64,000 nucleotides of DNA from JBBPZK01 sp965219175 (GTDB lineage Bacteria > Actinomycetota > Rubrobacteria > Rubrobacterales > Rubrobacteraceae). The stretch lies in assembly GCA_965219175.1 (NCBI GenBank), contig CBDCNI010000001.1:372001-436000 (forward strand), given 5' to 3'. The translations under genes and the position numbers were made by a program. A model generated the notes under the pieces. It was not told the origin of the DNA and did no database searches. It worked only from the letters and a program-made list of their open reading frames with translations. This document shows positions 51,915-60,508 of the stretch, piece after piece. Numbering within the stretch: the first letter of the stretch is position 1; each line of letters begins with the position of its first letter.

Positions 51915-53465
51915 GTGGCTGGTACGCGGGTATCACAGGACTTGCTCCGGGACGACTCAAGGCTGCCTCGGGTCCCGGAGCCTGGGGTCATGGTCATCTT
52001 CGGGGCCTCCGGAGATCTAACGGCCCGAAAGCTAGTTCCGGCGCTCTACGACCTTGCCGCCCAGCGGCTGCTGCCCATGGAGTTCGCCGTCGTCGGCATC
52101 TCCCGGACGGAGATGAGCCACGAAGATTTCCGGGGGAAGCTGCGCGAGGCGCTCGAAGAGCACCGGGCGGACGAGTTCAGCGAGGACGTGTGGGAGTCGT
52201 TCTCCAAAGGTCTCTACTACCTTCCCGGCGACTCGAAGAAATCCGAGACCTACGACGAGCTGAAAGACTTTCTGAAGAAGCTGGATGAGGATCACGGGAC
52301 GGCCGGCAACCGTATCTTCTACCTTTCATCGTCATCGTCACTATTCCCGACCATCGTCGAACATCTTGGGGAGGCCGGGATGAACGAGGACGCCGGGGGA
52401 GAAGAGGACGGCGGCTACTCGCGGCTCGTGGTCGAGAAGCCTTTCGGGCGGGACCTGGCGAGCGCCGAGGAGTTGAACGTGGACATCCAGCGGTACTTCG
52501 ACGAGACCCAGATCTACCGGATAGACCACTACCTCGGCAAGGAGACCGTCCAGAACATAATCGCGTTGCGGTTCTCGAACACTATCTTCGAACCGATGTG
52601 GAACCAGCACTACATAGACCACGTCCAGATCACGGTCGCCGAGAGCGACGGCATCGGCACTCGCGGCGCGTTCTACGAGGAGACCGGCGCCCTGCGCGAC
52701 ATCGTCCAGAACCACGTCATGCAAGTCCTGTGCCTGACGGCCATGGAGCCGCCGGTTGCCTTCGACCCCGACTCCCTGCGCGAGGAGAAGGTCAAGGTCT
52801 TGAAAGCGGTCCGCCACATCCCGGAGGATGACGTGGAGAGCTTCGCCGTGCGGGGCCAGTACGACGCGGGCTGGGTCTTCGGGGAGGAGGCCGCAGGCTA
52901 CCGTGAGGAAGAGGACGTCGCTTCCGACTCACAGACGGATACCTACGTGGCGCTCAAGCTTCTGGTGGACAACTGGCGGTGGGCCGGGGTGCCGTTCTAC
53001 ATCCGGGCGGGCAAGAGGATGCCGAAAAAAGCGACGGAGATAGCGATCCAGTTCCACAAGACGCCCCACACTCTCTTCTCCGGGAGCGAGACGCGGGGGC
53101 TCGAGCCCAACTTGATGGTCATCAGGATACAGCCGGAGGAAGGCGTGTCGCTCAAGATCGGGGCGAAAGTCCCCGGCTCCGGCTTCGAGGTCCGCTCTGT
53201 GAACATGGACCTCCTCTACGGGACGGCGTTCCTCGAACAAGCTCCCGACGCCTACCAGCGGCTCCTCCTCGACCTGATGCTCGGCGACCCGACGCTCTTT
53301 ATCCGGGCGGACGAGGCAGAGGGAGCGTGGAGGATACTGGACCCTCTAATGAAGTCCTGGTCTGACGGCAGGAGGAAGGTCGCCCATTACGAGGCCGGGA
53401 CCTGGGGGCCGAAGGAGGCCGACGAGTTGTTGGCGGACGACGGCCGGGAGTGGAGGCGACCGTGA
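51915..53465 (+). CDS. zwf: Glucose-6-phosphate 1-dehydrogenase
   Basis: 516 residues from GTG. Makes NADPH from NADP+. The cofactor motif FGASGDLTARKLVPALYDLA is near residue 22, the active-site RIDHYLGKETVQNI follows at about residue 200, and IRAGKRMPKKATEIAI is also typical. Family-length and complete. It needs OpcA for activity in many Actinobacteria and Cyanobacteria, and opcA overlaps it. Confidence 0.96.
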   Translation: MAGTRVSQDLLRDDSRLPRVPEPGVMVIFGASGDLTARKLVPALYDLAAQRLLPMEFAVVGISRTEMSHEDFRGKLREALEEHRADEFSEDVWESFSKGLYYLPGDSKKSETYDELKDFLKKLDEDHGTAGNRIFYLSSSSSLFPTIVEHLGEAGMNEDAGGEEDGGYSRLVVEKPFGRDLASAEELNVDIQRYFDETQIYRIDHYLGKETVQNIIALRFSNTIFEPMWNQHYIDHVQITVAESDGIGTRGAFYEETGALRDIVQNHVMQVLCLTAMEPPVAFDPDSLREEKVKVLKAVRHIPEDDVESFAVRGQYDAGWVFGEEAAGYREEEDVASDSQTDTYVALKLLVDNWRWAGVPFYIRAGKRMPKKATEIAIQFHKTPHTLFSGSETRGLEPNLMVIRIQPEEGVSLKIGAKVPGSGFEVRSVNMDLLYGTAFLEQAPDAYQRLLLDLMLGDPTLFIRADEAEGAWRILDPLMKSWSDGRRKVAHYEAGTWGPKEADELLADDGREWRRP

Positions 53466-54532
53466 TCGGGGAGTCGCGCTCTTCACCTGACTCGGGCGTG
53501 ATGACGGTCGAGCAGATAGAGCACCAGTTCGCCAAGCTGCGGGATAACGAAGACGGCAGCCCCGGCCTGCGGGCGAGCGTCGTAAACCTGGTCGTGGTTA
53601 CAGACGAAGAGGCGGCTGACAAAGTCACGGAGATCGTCTCCGGCCTCGCCGGTAACTTCCCTTCGAGGGCGATAGTTCTCATCTCCGACCCGGATGAGGA
53701 GCGGGCAAACCTCGACTTCAGGGTCTCGGCGTTCTGTAGCATCCGGGGCAGCGGCCAAGTCTGCGCCGAACAGGTGACCATCCACGCCGAGGGGCCGCCC
53801 GCCCACCATCTGGAGAGCCTTGCGGGACCGCTGCTGCTGCCGGATTTGCCCGTTTTTCTCTGGTATCCGGGAGACTTCGTCGCTAATTCGCCGGAGTTCG
53901 AAGGTATGATCTCACTGGCCGACCGGCTCGTCGTCGACCCGGCGTCATCCCAGGATCAGGGAGCCTGCCTGCGCGAGCTGGCCGGGTTGTTGGACAGGGA
54001 CGATCCCCCGGACCTCGGGGACCTTCAGTGGGTTTCTCTATCTCCCTGGCGCGGCCTCGTGGCGGAACTTTTCCATCCCCCCGAACGGGCGGAGAAGCTC
54101 GGGGAGATCGAACGCGTCGAGATCCTCCACGCCCCGAGAGGAGAGGCCCGAGCCCTACTGCTGGCCGGTTGGCTCGCCTCCACCCTGGGTTGGATCCCCG
54201 AATCCGTGAGCCGCGAAGGTGAAGACCGCGAGGTCTCTTTTTCCGGCCCCTCCGGCCAGGTGACCGTAGAGATGTCCGCCGGCTCCCCGGACTCGGCGTT
54301 GCAACACATACAGCTCCACGCCGGCGACATGAGCTTCCAGGTCTCGCGCCACCGCCAGAGCTCCGAGGCCAGGAGCACCGTGATGCAAGATGAAGAAGTC
54401 GTCGCCGAGAGGACGGTTCGGCTGGGTTCTTTCGAGCCGGATTCAATCCTGGGCGAAGAGCTTCATTACCGGGGCCGCGACGACGTTTACAGGGCCGCCC
54501 TGAAGATGGCCGTGGAGATAATGGACCTTTGA
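53462..54532 (+). CDS. opcA: Glucose-6-phosphate dehydrogenase assembly protein OpcA
   Basis: 356 residues from GTG 53462 (GTGA overlap with zwf), after GGAGG; GTG 53450 is also possible. OpcA activates or assembles Zwf and redox-regulates it in Cyanobacteria. Typical parts: ASVVNLVVVTDEEAADKV, RAIVLISDPDE, and PDLPVFLWYPGD. C-terminal part YRGRDDVYRAAL-like in HYRGRDDVYRAALKMA. Found in Actinobacteria and Cyanobacteria, which supports the lineage call. Confidence 0.93.
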   Translation: MIGESRSSPDSGVMTVEQIEHQFAKLRDNEDGSPGLRASVVNLVVVTDEEAADKVTEIVSGLAGNFPSRAIVLISDPDEERANLDFRVSAFCSIRGSGQVCAEQVTIHAEGPPAHHLESLAGPLLLPDLPVFLWYPGDFVANSPEFEGMISLADRLVVDPASSQDQGACLRELAGLLDRDDPPDLGDLQWVSLSPWRGLVAELFHPPERAEKLGEIERVEILHAPRGEARALLLAGWLASTLGWIPESVSREGEDREVSFSGPSGQVTVEMSAGSPDSALQHIQLHAGDMSFQVSRHRQSSEARSTVMQDEEVVAERTVRLGSFEPDSILGEELHYRGRDDVYRAALKMAVEIMDL

Positions 54533-55245
54533 GCGTCCTGGTTCACGAGAACAAAGAAGCCCTCGCGCAAGCCGCCGCCGAAGATTTCGTTCGGAGGGCG
54601 GGAGAAGCCATCGAGGAATCCGGTCGCTTCACTGTTGCGCTCGCCGGAGGTTCCACCCCGAAGGCGGCTTACGAGCTTCTCGCCCGCGACCACGACGACC
54701 GGCTCGACTGGAGCAAGGTACACATCTTTTTCGGGGACGAGCGAACCGTCCCGCCGGATCACGAGGACTCTAACTACCGGATGGCGAAAGAAGCGCTCCT
54801 CGACCACGTCCGGGTGGGCAGCGAACACCGGATGCGCGGCGAACTGCTGCCGGCCGAAGCCGCGACAGCCTACGAGGAGGACCTGCGGAGCTTCTTCGGC
54901 GAACTCCCACGCCTCGACCTCGTCATGCTAGGTATAGGGGAGGACGGCCACACTGCGAGCCTCTTTCCCCACACCCCGGCTCTCGACGTGCGAAACCGCT
55001 GGGCCATCGAGAACCCGGTAGAGAAGCTAGAGACCATCCGCCTCACCCTGACCGTGCCAGTCATAAACGCGGCACGGGCTGTCGTGTTCTTGGTATCCGG
55101 AGAAGGAAAGGCAGAAGCCCTCGGGCAAGTCCTCGAAAGCGACGACGACCCTCACGAGTACCCGGCAAAGTTCGTAAGACCGGAGGCCGGGGAGCCTGTC
55201 TGGATGGTGGACGAGGCCGCCGCCGGACTTCTCGACCGCAGCTAA
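54529..55245 (+). CDS. pgl: 6-phosphogluconolactonase
   Basis: 238 residues from TTG 54529, overlapping the opcA stop. DevB-type lactonase that hydrolyses 6-phosphogluconolactone. Motifs: VALAGGSTPKAAYELLA, WSKVHIFFGDERTVPPDHED, and LDLVMLGIGEDGHTASLFPH with the catalytic His. Ends the operon and is followed by GCTG-phased repeats. Confidence 0.95.
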   Translation: MSVLVHENKEALAQAAAEDFVRRAGEAIEESGRFTVALAGGSTPKAAYELLARDHDDRLDWSKVHIFFGDERTVPPDHEDSNYRMAKEALLDHVRVGSEHRMRGELLPAEAATAYEEDLRSFFGELPRLDLVMLGIGEDGHTASLFPHTPALDVRNRWAIENPVEKLETIRLTLTVPVINAARAVVFLVSGEGKAEALGQVLESDDDPHEYPAKFVRPEAGEPVWMVDEAAAGLLDRS

Positions 55246-55263
55246 AGAAGTCCCTTCGCCTTC

Positions 55264-55291
55264 GCTGACAAGCTGAAGCGTTAACCCGCTG
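55264..55291. repeat. 8-bp-phased GCTG repeat
   Basis: GCTG at 55264, 55272 and 55288, with a degenerate unit at 55280 (GTTA), so the 8-base phase is kept. The reverse complement contains CAGCTTGTCAGC, as seen in the ssb copy. Lies between the convergent pgl and epimerase genes. Confidence 0.7.
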
Positions 55292-55298
55292 ACGAGTT

Positions 55299-56351
55299 CT
55301 AAAAGAACCGTTTGAGTAGGCCGACAGCGCCCTGCTTCCAGGGAACCCTGTGAGAGACGCCCGAAGACTTCTCGAATTTCCGCCGGTTGTCCAGATACCA
55401 GCGCCAGTTGCGGAGCAGCGCGTCCTTATTCGAGAATTTCGGAGCGTATCCTAGATTCCTCTGTGCTTTTTCTATGGAGACGAAGGAGTCTTTTGAGGCC
55501 GTCTCGTAAACCCATCTGTAGAGCGGTGAGACGCCGAGCCTGTCTAGGATGCGTAGGCCCCAAATCGCCGGTGCCGCCGGGAAGCCGACGACCTTCTTGC
55601 CGTGTCCGGCGGCGTCGAGGACGACCTGATAATCCTCCTTCATCGTCGTGTACTCTTTGGCGCCGATGTTAAAGGTCTCGTTGACCTTCTCCTCCGGGAG
55701 CGAGAGCGTCAGCAGAAGGGCGTCGCAGAGGTCCGCGACGTCGAGGAGCTGGTACTGGTTGTTGCCGGAGCCGATCATGGGGAAGTTGTGACCGGTGTAG
55801 GCCCAGTCGTAGAGGAGTGCGAAGACCCCTAGTCTCTCCGGCCCGACGAAGGACTTGGGACGGATGATGGGAACGGTGAGGTCCTTCGCCCGGTACTCCA
55901 GGCAGATCATCTCCGCCTGTATCTTCGCCTGCCCATAAGGCCCGACGCCTTCCAGCTTGTCCGTCTCGTAGAGTGGATGATGGTCCGGTATCCCGTATAC
56001 GGCCGTCGAAGAGACGTGTACAACTCGCTCGACACCGTGCCGCAGGGCCGCGTCTAGTATGTTGCGCGTGCCTTCCACGTCGGTCGTATAGATATCCTCC
56101 GGGCTGTAGAGCGGCAGGGCGGCGGCGGTATGGACCACGAAGTCCGCGCCTTCCATCGCACGGTCCACTAGCGCCTTATCGCGGGTGTCGCCGGTGATGA
56201 TTTCTACCCGGTCTCTCTCCGGATAGTCGAACTCCGCCAGGTCGAGGGAAGCGGGCGCGTAGCCGTTATCCAGGAGGTGACGGATCAGGTTGATCCCCAA
56301 GAACCCGGCGCCGCCCGTTACGAGAACCCGCTTTTTGTCTGTAGAATCCAT
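55299..56351 (-). CDS. NAD-dependent epimerase/dehydratase
   Basis: 350 residues from ATG. Extended SDR for nucleotide sugars: cofactor motif VTGGAGFLGINLIRHLLD, HTAAALPLYS, HVSSTAVYG with Ser, and YGQAKIQAE as YxxxK. Similar to UDP-glucose 4-epimerase-like proteins of polysaccharide genes; the exact sugar is unknown. The C-terminal basic tail (RRKFEKSSG) is typical of a membrane-near or oligomerising protein. Confidence 0.88.
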   Translation of the reverse strand: MDSTDKKRVLVTGGAGFLGINLIRHLLDNGYAPASLDLAEFDYPERDRVEIITGDTRDKALVDRAMEGADFVVHTAAALPLYSPEDIYTTDVEGTRNILDAALRHGVERVVHVSSTAVYGIPDHHPLYETDKLEGVGPYGQAKIQAEMICLEYRAKDLTVPIIRPKSFVGPERLGVFALLYDWAYTGHNFPMIGSGNNQYQLLDVADLCDALLLTLSLPEEKVNETFNIGAKEYTTMKEDYQVVLDAAGHGKKVVGFPAAPAIWGLRILDRLGVSPLYRWVYETASKDSFVSIEKAQRNLGYAPKFSNKDALLRNWRWYLDNRRKFEKSSGVSHRVPWKQGAVGLLKRFF

Positions 56352-56495
56352 ATAAGATCTCCTCTAGCCAAGAGCGCGAGACTGGATGTACCCGCGCGAA
56401 CGGAAATAGTAACAGTTTGACACTGCACCCGTCTTCCCGAATGGCGCCCGGTGGAGTGAGAGAGGATAATAGCCCTGATACGGGAAGGAGAACGT

Positions 56496-57221
56496 ATGGC
56501 GATAGAGGATGGGAGAGCCGTGGGAAGCCATAAGAACAGAGACTACATCTTCGAGCAGTTCCGGGTCCCGCGCGGCTGCCTCGGCTACCTTATAGCCGAC
56601 CCGGAGACTAGGCTCGCGGCGCTCGTAGACCCCGAGTTGGAGATGGCCGAGCCGATGCTCGACGCTATCTTCAAACATGGTCTGCGGCCCGCCTACATCG
56701 TGGATACTCACACCCACGCCGACCACGTCTCGGGCGCCAGGCTGCTAAAGGCCAGGACGGTCGCCAAGGTGGTTATGCACGAGAAGGCCCCAGCCAGTTG
56801 CGTGGACGTAAGGGTCGAGGACGGCGACCGTCTGTACCTCGGGGGATTGGCGCTCAAGTTCCTGCACACGCCGGGACACGCCAAAGACCTGGTCTCTGTG
56901 GTGTTGGGCGACCGGCTGCTGACGGCTGATGCGCTCCTGATCGGCTCTTGCGGACGCACCGATCTGCCAAACGGAAACTCGACCCAGCAGTACCACACCC
57001 TCTACCATACCTTCAAGAGCCTGCCCGACGAACTGCTCGTCTACCCAGGACACGACTACAAGGACCGCGAGCGCTCGACGCTTGGCGAAGAGAAAGAAAG
57101 AAACCCGAAGATGCTCTTCGACTCCGAAGAGGGATTCGTAGAGTTCATGAACCTGGAGAACCACAAACATCTCTCTCCCGTCTACGGGCTCGCGGAAGCT
57201 CTCAAGACGAATATGGAGTAA
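56496..57221 (+). CDS. MBL-fold sulfur dioxygenase-like protein (ETHE1-like)
   Basis: 241 residues from ATG with AAGGAGAA before it. The motif THTHADHVSGARLL gives the HxHxDH site, and HTPGHAKDLVS, GSCGRTDLPNGN and YPGHDYKDRERSTLGEEKERNP are typical of ETHE1/persulfide dioxygenases and of related rhodanese-linked enzymes. These oxidise glutathione persulfide or other thiol persulfides with one iron. It is upstream of thiol redox genes, which fits. Confidence 0.85.
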   Translation: MAIEDGRAVGSHKNRDYIFEQFRVPRGCLGYLIADPETRLAALVDPELEMAEPMLDAIFKHGLRPAYIVDTHTHADHVSGARLLKARTVAKVVMHEKAPASCVDVRVEDGDRLYLGGLALKFLHTPGHAKDLVSVVLGDRLLTADALLIGSCGRTDLPNGNSTQQYHTLYHTFKSLPDELLVYPGHDYKDRERSTLGEEKERNPKMLFDSEEGFVEFMNLENHKHLSPVYGLAEALKTNME

Positions 57222-57273
57222 GAGTCATCCACCACACCCGCCGCCGGCGTATACCCTAAATAGAGAAAATTCA

Positions 57274-58068
57274 TTGTGGGAGACCTTCAGAAGGAGAAAT
57301 CTGCTGTCCAGGAAAAATAGTACAGGCGCTAGAGGTCTGTGGACGCTAGTGATGGTGCTCGGTCTCGTCTCGACGCTGGTCCTGATAACGGCGGGATGCT
57401 CCGGCTCGGGCAAATCTTCATCGTCCTCCGGGCAGAAGGAAGCCCCACAAACCACCGCCGGGAAAAGCCAGACTCAGGGGACGACCGCCGCGAAGAGTGA
57501 GACTACTGCCGCGAAGAGCGGGGCGTCTTCCGCCGGGCGGCTCGGGCATCCGGTGCTGGGAGACAAAAACGCCCCGGTCACCATGATCGAGTACGGAGAT
57601 TATCAGTGACCGTTCTGCGGTAAGTTCGCCCGTGAGGTCGAACCAGCGCTAGTGAAGAAGTACGTGAAGGACGGAACGCTCAAGCTGGAGTGGAGGGACT
57701 TCCCATACCTGGGGCAGGAGTCGGTCAACGCCGCGATAGCCGCGAGGGCCGCCCAGGCGCAGGGCAAATTCTGGGAGTACCACGACCTGCTGTACAAAAA
57801 CCAGTCCCCGACCAACAGCGGCGGCTTCTCCGACGAGAAGCTCGTAGGGTTCGCGAAGAAAGCGGAGCTCGACGTAAAGAAGTTCGAGGTGGATCTCAAG
57901 AGCGGCAAATACGAATCGTTAGTTCAGAAGGACTTCAAAGAGGGACAGAACCGGGGTATCTCGGCCACGCCGACGTTCATCATAAACGGTAAGACTCTTG
58001 CCGGACTCCAGCCGCTGGAGGTCTACGAGAAGGAGATAGAGGCGGCCCGGAAAGCCAAAGGTGGCTGA
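57274..58068 (+). CDS. DsbA-like thioredoxin-fold lipoprotein, probable selenoprotein (in-frame TGA at Cys position)
   Basis: 264 residues if TGA 57607-57609 is read as selenocysteine, U112. The frame is otherwise open. N-terminus: signal peptide with lipobox LITAGC at about residue 43, then a Ser/Thr/Gln-rich linker of about 50 residues. The DsbA domain begins NAPVTMIEYGDYQ, then TGA, then PFCGKFAREVEP; homologues have CPFC, so only the first Cys is replaced. A helical insert and ISATPTFIINGKT with the cis-Pro follow. Start is uncertain: GTG 57274 has no Shine-Dalgarno, while AAGGAG 57291 precedes CTG codons 57301 and 57304. The 3' end overlaps ccdA. Selenoprotein needs SelABCD elsewhere in the genome; otherwise it is a TGC-to-TGA pseudogene or read error. 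Confidence 0.72.
57624..57643 (+). promoter_or_regulatory. SECIS-like hairpin after the in-frame TGA
   Basis: Stem GTTCGCC (57624-57630) pairs with GG and CGAAC (57636-57637, 57639-57643); U57638 is bulged and the loop is CGTGA (57631-57635). The loop begins 21 bases after the TGA and has G as its second base and a GU pair of bases, as bacterial SECIS hairpins tend to have. The bulge is on the 3' side, unlike E. coli fdhF. A 4-bp hairpin directly after the TGA may compete. Confidence 0.6.
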
Positions 58069-58945
58069 GGCATCGTATTTGGCGGCGTTTTTCGGGGGGG
58101 TGCTCTCGCTGCTCTCCCCGTGCAGCGCCCTGCTGCTGCCGGCTTTCTTCGCCTACGCCTTCCAGTCGGGGGGACGCATCCTCTTCAGGACGGTAGTTTT
58201 CTACGTGGGGCTCGCGGTGACGCTGGTGCCGCTCGGGATGGGCATCTCGGCCGTGAGCGGCCTTTTCTACGGACACAGGGCCGCCCTGATCCTCATCTCC
58301 GGGTTCGTCCTGATCGCTCTTGGCGTCTTACAGCTAGCCGGAAAAGGATTCAGCGTCGGTCCCGTGGCGAGGTTGCAGAGCAGGATAAAGGGTGATTCGG
58401 TCCTCGCGACCTTCGCCCTCGGCGCGGTCTACGGCTTCGCGGGGTTCTGCTCCGGGCCGATCCTCGGCGCCGTTCTTACAGTCGCCGCGTCATCCGGGCA
58501 GGCCGTCCACGGCGCCGCCCTTCTCGCCGTCTACGCCGCCGGTATGGCGGCGCCGCTCTTCTTCATGGCGCTCCTCTGGACCCGGTTCGACCTCGGACAC
58601 CGCCGCTGGCTCCGGGGAAGAGAGGTGAGCCTCGGTCCGCTCCGCCTCCACACGACCAACCTGATCTCCGGGGTAATGTTTATCTTGCTCGGGCTCGCCT
58701 TCATCGTCTACCAGGGTACCTCCGCACTCTCAGGCCTCTACGAGTCAAACGGCGCCGTAGACTTCGCCTTCTCCGCCCAACAGTGGGCGAACGATCTCGC
58801 CCGGAACATCCCCGGCTACACCATTCTCATAGCCCTGGCGGCGTTGCTGGCGGGACTGCTCTTCAGCCGTTTGAAGCGCGGAGAGCCCGGAAAAAGGAAG
58901 ACTTCCGCGCAGAAAAAAGAAGAGCGGACTAAAAGCCGCCGCTAA
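58061..58945 (+). CDS. CcdA/DsbD-like membrane thiol electron carrier
   Basis: 294 residues from GTG 58061, overlapping the DsbA-like gene by 8 bases. Six or more membrane helices. The redox Cys residues are in LSLLSPCSALLLPAF and FAGFCSGPILGAVL. CcdA moves electrons from cytoplasmic thioredoxin to exported thioredoxin-fold proteins, so it is the likely reductant of the selenoprotein candidate. The C-terminal ~25 residues are highly basic (KRGEPGKRKTSAQKKEER). Confidence 0.88.
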   Translation: MAEASYLAAFFGGVLSLLSPCSALLLPAFFAYAFQSGGRILFRTVVFYVGLAVTLVPLGMGISAVSGLFYGHRAALILISGFVLIALGVLQLAGKGFSVGPVARLQSRIKGDSVLATFALGAVYGFAGFCSGPILGAVLTVAASSGQAVHGAALLAVYAAGMAAPLFFMALLWTRFDLGHRRWLRGREVSLGPLRLHTTNLISGVMFILLGLAFIVYQGTSALSGLYESNGAVDFAFSAQQWANDLARNIPGYTILIALAALLAGLLFSRLKRGEPGKRKTSAQKKEERTKSRR

Positions 58946-58951
58946 ACTAGC

Positions 58952-59566
58952 TTATATCTTCTCGCCGGCGCGAAAGAGCTTGGAGGCTTCGGTGCGGTTG
59001 TTCACGCCGAGGGATTTGTAAGCGGCGCGCAGGTGTTGCTTGACGGTGGATTCGGAGAGGAAGAGGCGCTTCGCTATCTGGGCGTTGCTAGAGCCGTCGG
59101 CCACATACGAGAGAATCTCCTGCTGGCGAGAGGTCAAAGCGCCCAGGTGTACAGGGTCTTCCTGCAGCATGTGCGCTAGCAACTCTCTCGGGGCAACCAA
59201 CTCTCCCTTCGACGCTATCGTGACGGCGCGGACGATCTGTTCCGGGGTCATCCCGGCGTGTATAAAGCCCCTGGCCCCGAGCTGAAGCGCTGTCTGGGCT
59301 AGATCCAGGTCAAGTTGCATCCCGAAAACCAGCACTGGAATGTCCGTGTACGTCTCCCGGATGCGTTTTATGCCGGGCGAAAGGTCGTCCGGGCCGCTCG
59401 TGCAGTGGATTACGGAGGAGGGCTTATCTTCGGGTGCGCTATTCCCGGTATGCACCCGCATACGACCCTCCAGGGCTTGCGTAAGCCCTAGAACTACCAC
59501 GGGATAAGGTCCGTTGATCCAAACTAGCTCGGAGGTTTCGGATTGAGCTTTTACACTTCTCAACAT
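58952..59566 (-). CDS. LuxR-family regulator with degenerate receiver domain
   Basis: 204 residues from ATG. C-terminal HTH: LGALTSRQQEILSYVADGSS then NAQIAKRLFLSESTVKQHL at about 140-195. The N-terminal domain has the fold of a receiver (ALQLGARGFIHAGMTPEQIV), but the acidic pocket, phospho-Asp and Lys positions read Asn/Gly, Cys (VIHCTSG) and Ala. So it is probably not phosphorylated. It lies convergent to ccdA and upstream of the exopolysaccharide genes, for which it is a candidate regulator. Confidence 0.88.
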   Translation of the reverse strand: MLRSVKAQSETSELVWINGPYPVVVLGLTQALEGRMRVHTGNSAPEDKPSSVIHCTSGPDDLSPGIKRIRETYTDIPVLVFGMQLDLDLAQTALQLGARGFIHAGMTPEQIVRAVTIASKGELVAPRELLAHMLQEDPVHLGALTSRQQEILSYVADGSSNAQIAKRLFLSESTVKQHLRAAYKSLGVNNRTEASKLFRAGEKI

Positions 59567-59643
59567 CTCAAGTTTTGTTCCTTCTGCTTTGTTGATAAAA
59601 CAGCCTTTTCTTCAAGTTTCGTTCTGGCTTACGCGAGAACGTT

Positions 59644-59684
59644 TGTGATAGATCACACCGTACTCTCACTAGCACCAAGTGCTA
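59644..59684. promoter_or_regulatory. Two palindromes in the luxR-cpsD intergenic region
   Basis: TGTGAT-AG-ATCACA (59644-59657) and TAGCAC-CAA-GTGCTA (59670-59684). The first is near the LuxR-gene start side and looks like a Crp/Fnr or GntR type operator, though 2 bases shorter than the Crp consensus. The region 59567-59785 is AT-rich compared with neighbours and has no gene. Confidence 0.45.
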
Positions 59685-59785
59685 ACCCTTAGTGTTGCTC
59701 GTAACATCGCATTGTATTGTGTATGGATAGTTGACGCAAGTGGCGTTACCGTCCAGAGGCAGTGCTTCAGGTGGCTTGTCTACTT

Positions 59786-60505
59786 CTAGCTATACGTATA
59801 ATCTGACGGGTAATATCCTGCGGAGGCGTCGACGTTGTTCATAACCGTACCCAGGATGTTTGCTCCCACGTTCTCAAGACTCCGCACAGTCTGGCGCAGC
59901 CCGGACTTTCGGGTCTTCTGTGCGTCGAGGACTACTAGAACGCCGTCCGCCTGCGTGGCGAGGATGGCTGCGTCGGAGACGAGTTGGACAGGGGGCGCGT
60001 CCATTAACACGTATTCGAACTCCCGGCGTGCAAGGCTCATGAAATCGGCGAATCGTCTAGAGCTCAAAAGCTCTGCAGGGTTTGGTGGGATGGGACCTAC
60101 GGTAAGCACCCTCAAGCTCTTCAAAAGGGTCTCCTGCAGAGCGTCTTGCAAGCTTCTCCCACCCGCTAGGACATCTACTACTCCCTGGAAATTACGCAGC
60201 CCGAAAGTCTTGTGCATAGTCGGCTTCCGGAGATCACAATCCACTATTAGAGTTCTCTTCTCCGCCTGGGCCAGCACCACGCCCAGGTTGGCGCAGGTGG
60301 TGCTCTTTCCCTCCGTAGTACCCGGACTGGTAACCAGGATCACCTTCGGCGGAGTGTCTATTCGCGCGTACATCAGGTTGGTGCGCAGGGTTCTGTAAGC
60401 CTCCGAAGCGCTGCTGGAAGAATCCGAGAGGGTTATAAGACGCCCGCCAAAGCCTGCGCCGGACGGGTCTTTGCGCGTCTGTTTGCTCAACCTTTTGCGG
60501 GGCAT
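59786..60505 (-). CDS. CpsD/CapB-type tyrosine kinase (BY-kinase)
   Basis: 239 residues. Walker A TSPGTTEGKSTTCANLG, Walker A' LIVDCDLRKPT, and Walker B VLMDAPPVQLVSDA. The C-terminal Tyr-rich tail (SAGYYPSDYTYS) is the autophosphorylation cluster. Works with the Wzz-like membrane activator encoded just upstream (3-base gap) to control polysaccharide chain length and export. The protein is a separate polypeptide from the membrane part, as in Gram-positive bacteria. Confidence 0.93.
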   Translation of the reverse strand: MPRKRLSKQTRKDPSGAGFGGRLITLSDSSSSASEAYRTLRTNLMYARIDTPPKVILVTSPGTTEGKSTTCANLGVVLAQAEKRTLIVDCDLRKPTMHKTFGLRNFQGVVDVLAGGRSLQDALQETLLKSLRVLTVGPIPPNPAELLSSRRFADFMSLARREFEYVLMDAPPVQLVSDAAILATQADGVLVVLDAQKTRKSGLRQTVRSLENVGANILGTVMNNVDASAGYYPSDYTYS

Positions 60506-60508
60506 CTT

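Noticed and set aside
57609..57621. Hairpin ACCG-TTCTG-CGGT directly after the TGA as the SECIS element
   Set aside because: Its loop is only about 3-8 bases from the TGA, closer than known bacterial SECIS loops; the next hairpin fits better.
59644..59657. Crp binding site
   Set aside because: The half-sites fit, but the spacing is 2 bases shorter than the Crp consensus and no Crp gene or target is in the window; kept only as an unassigned palindrome.
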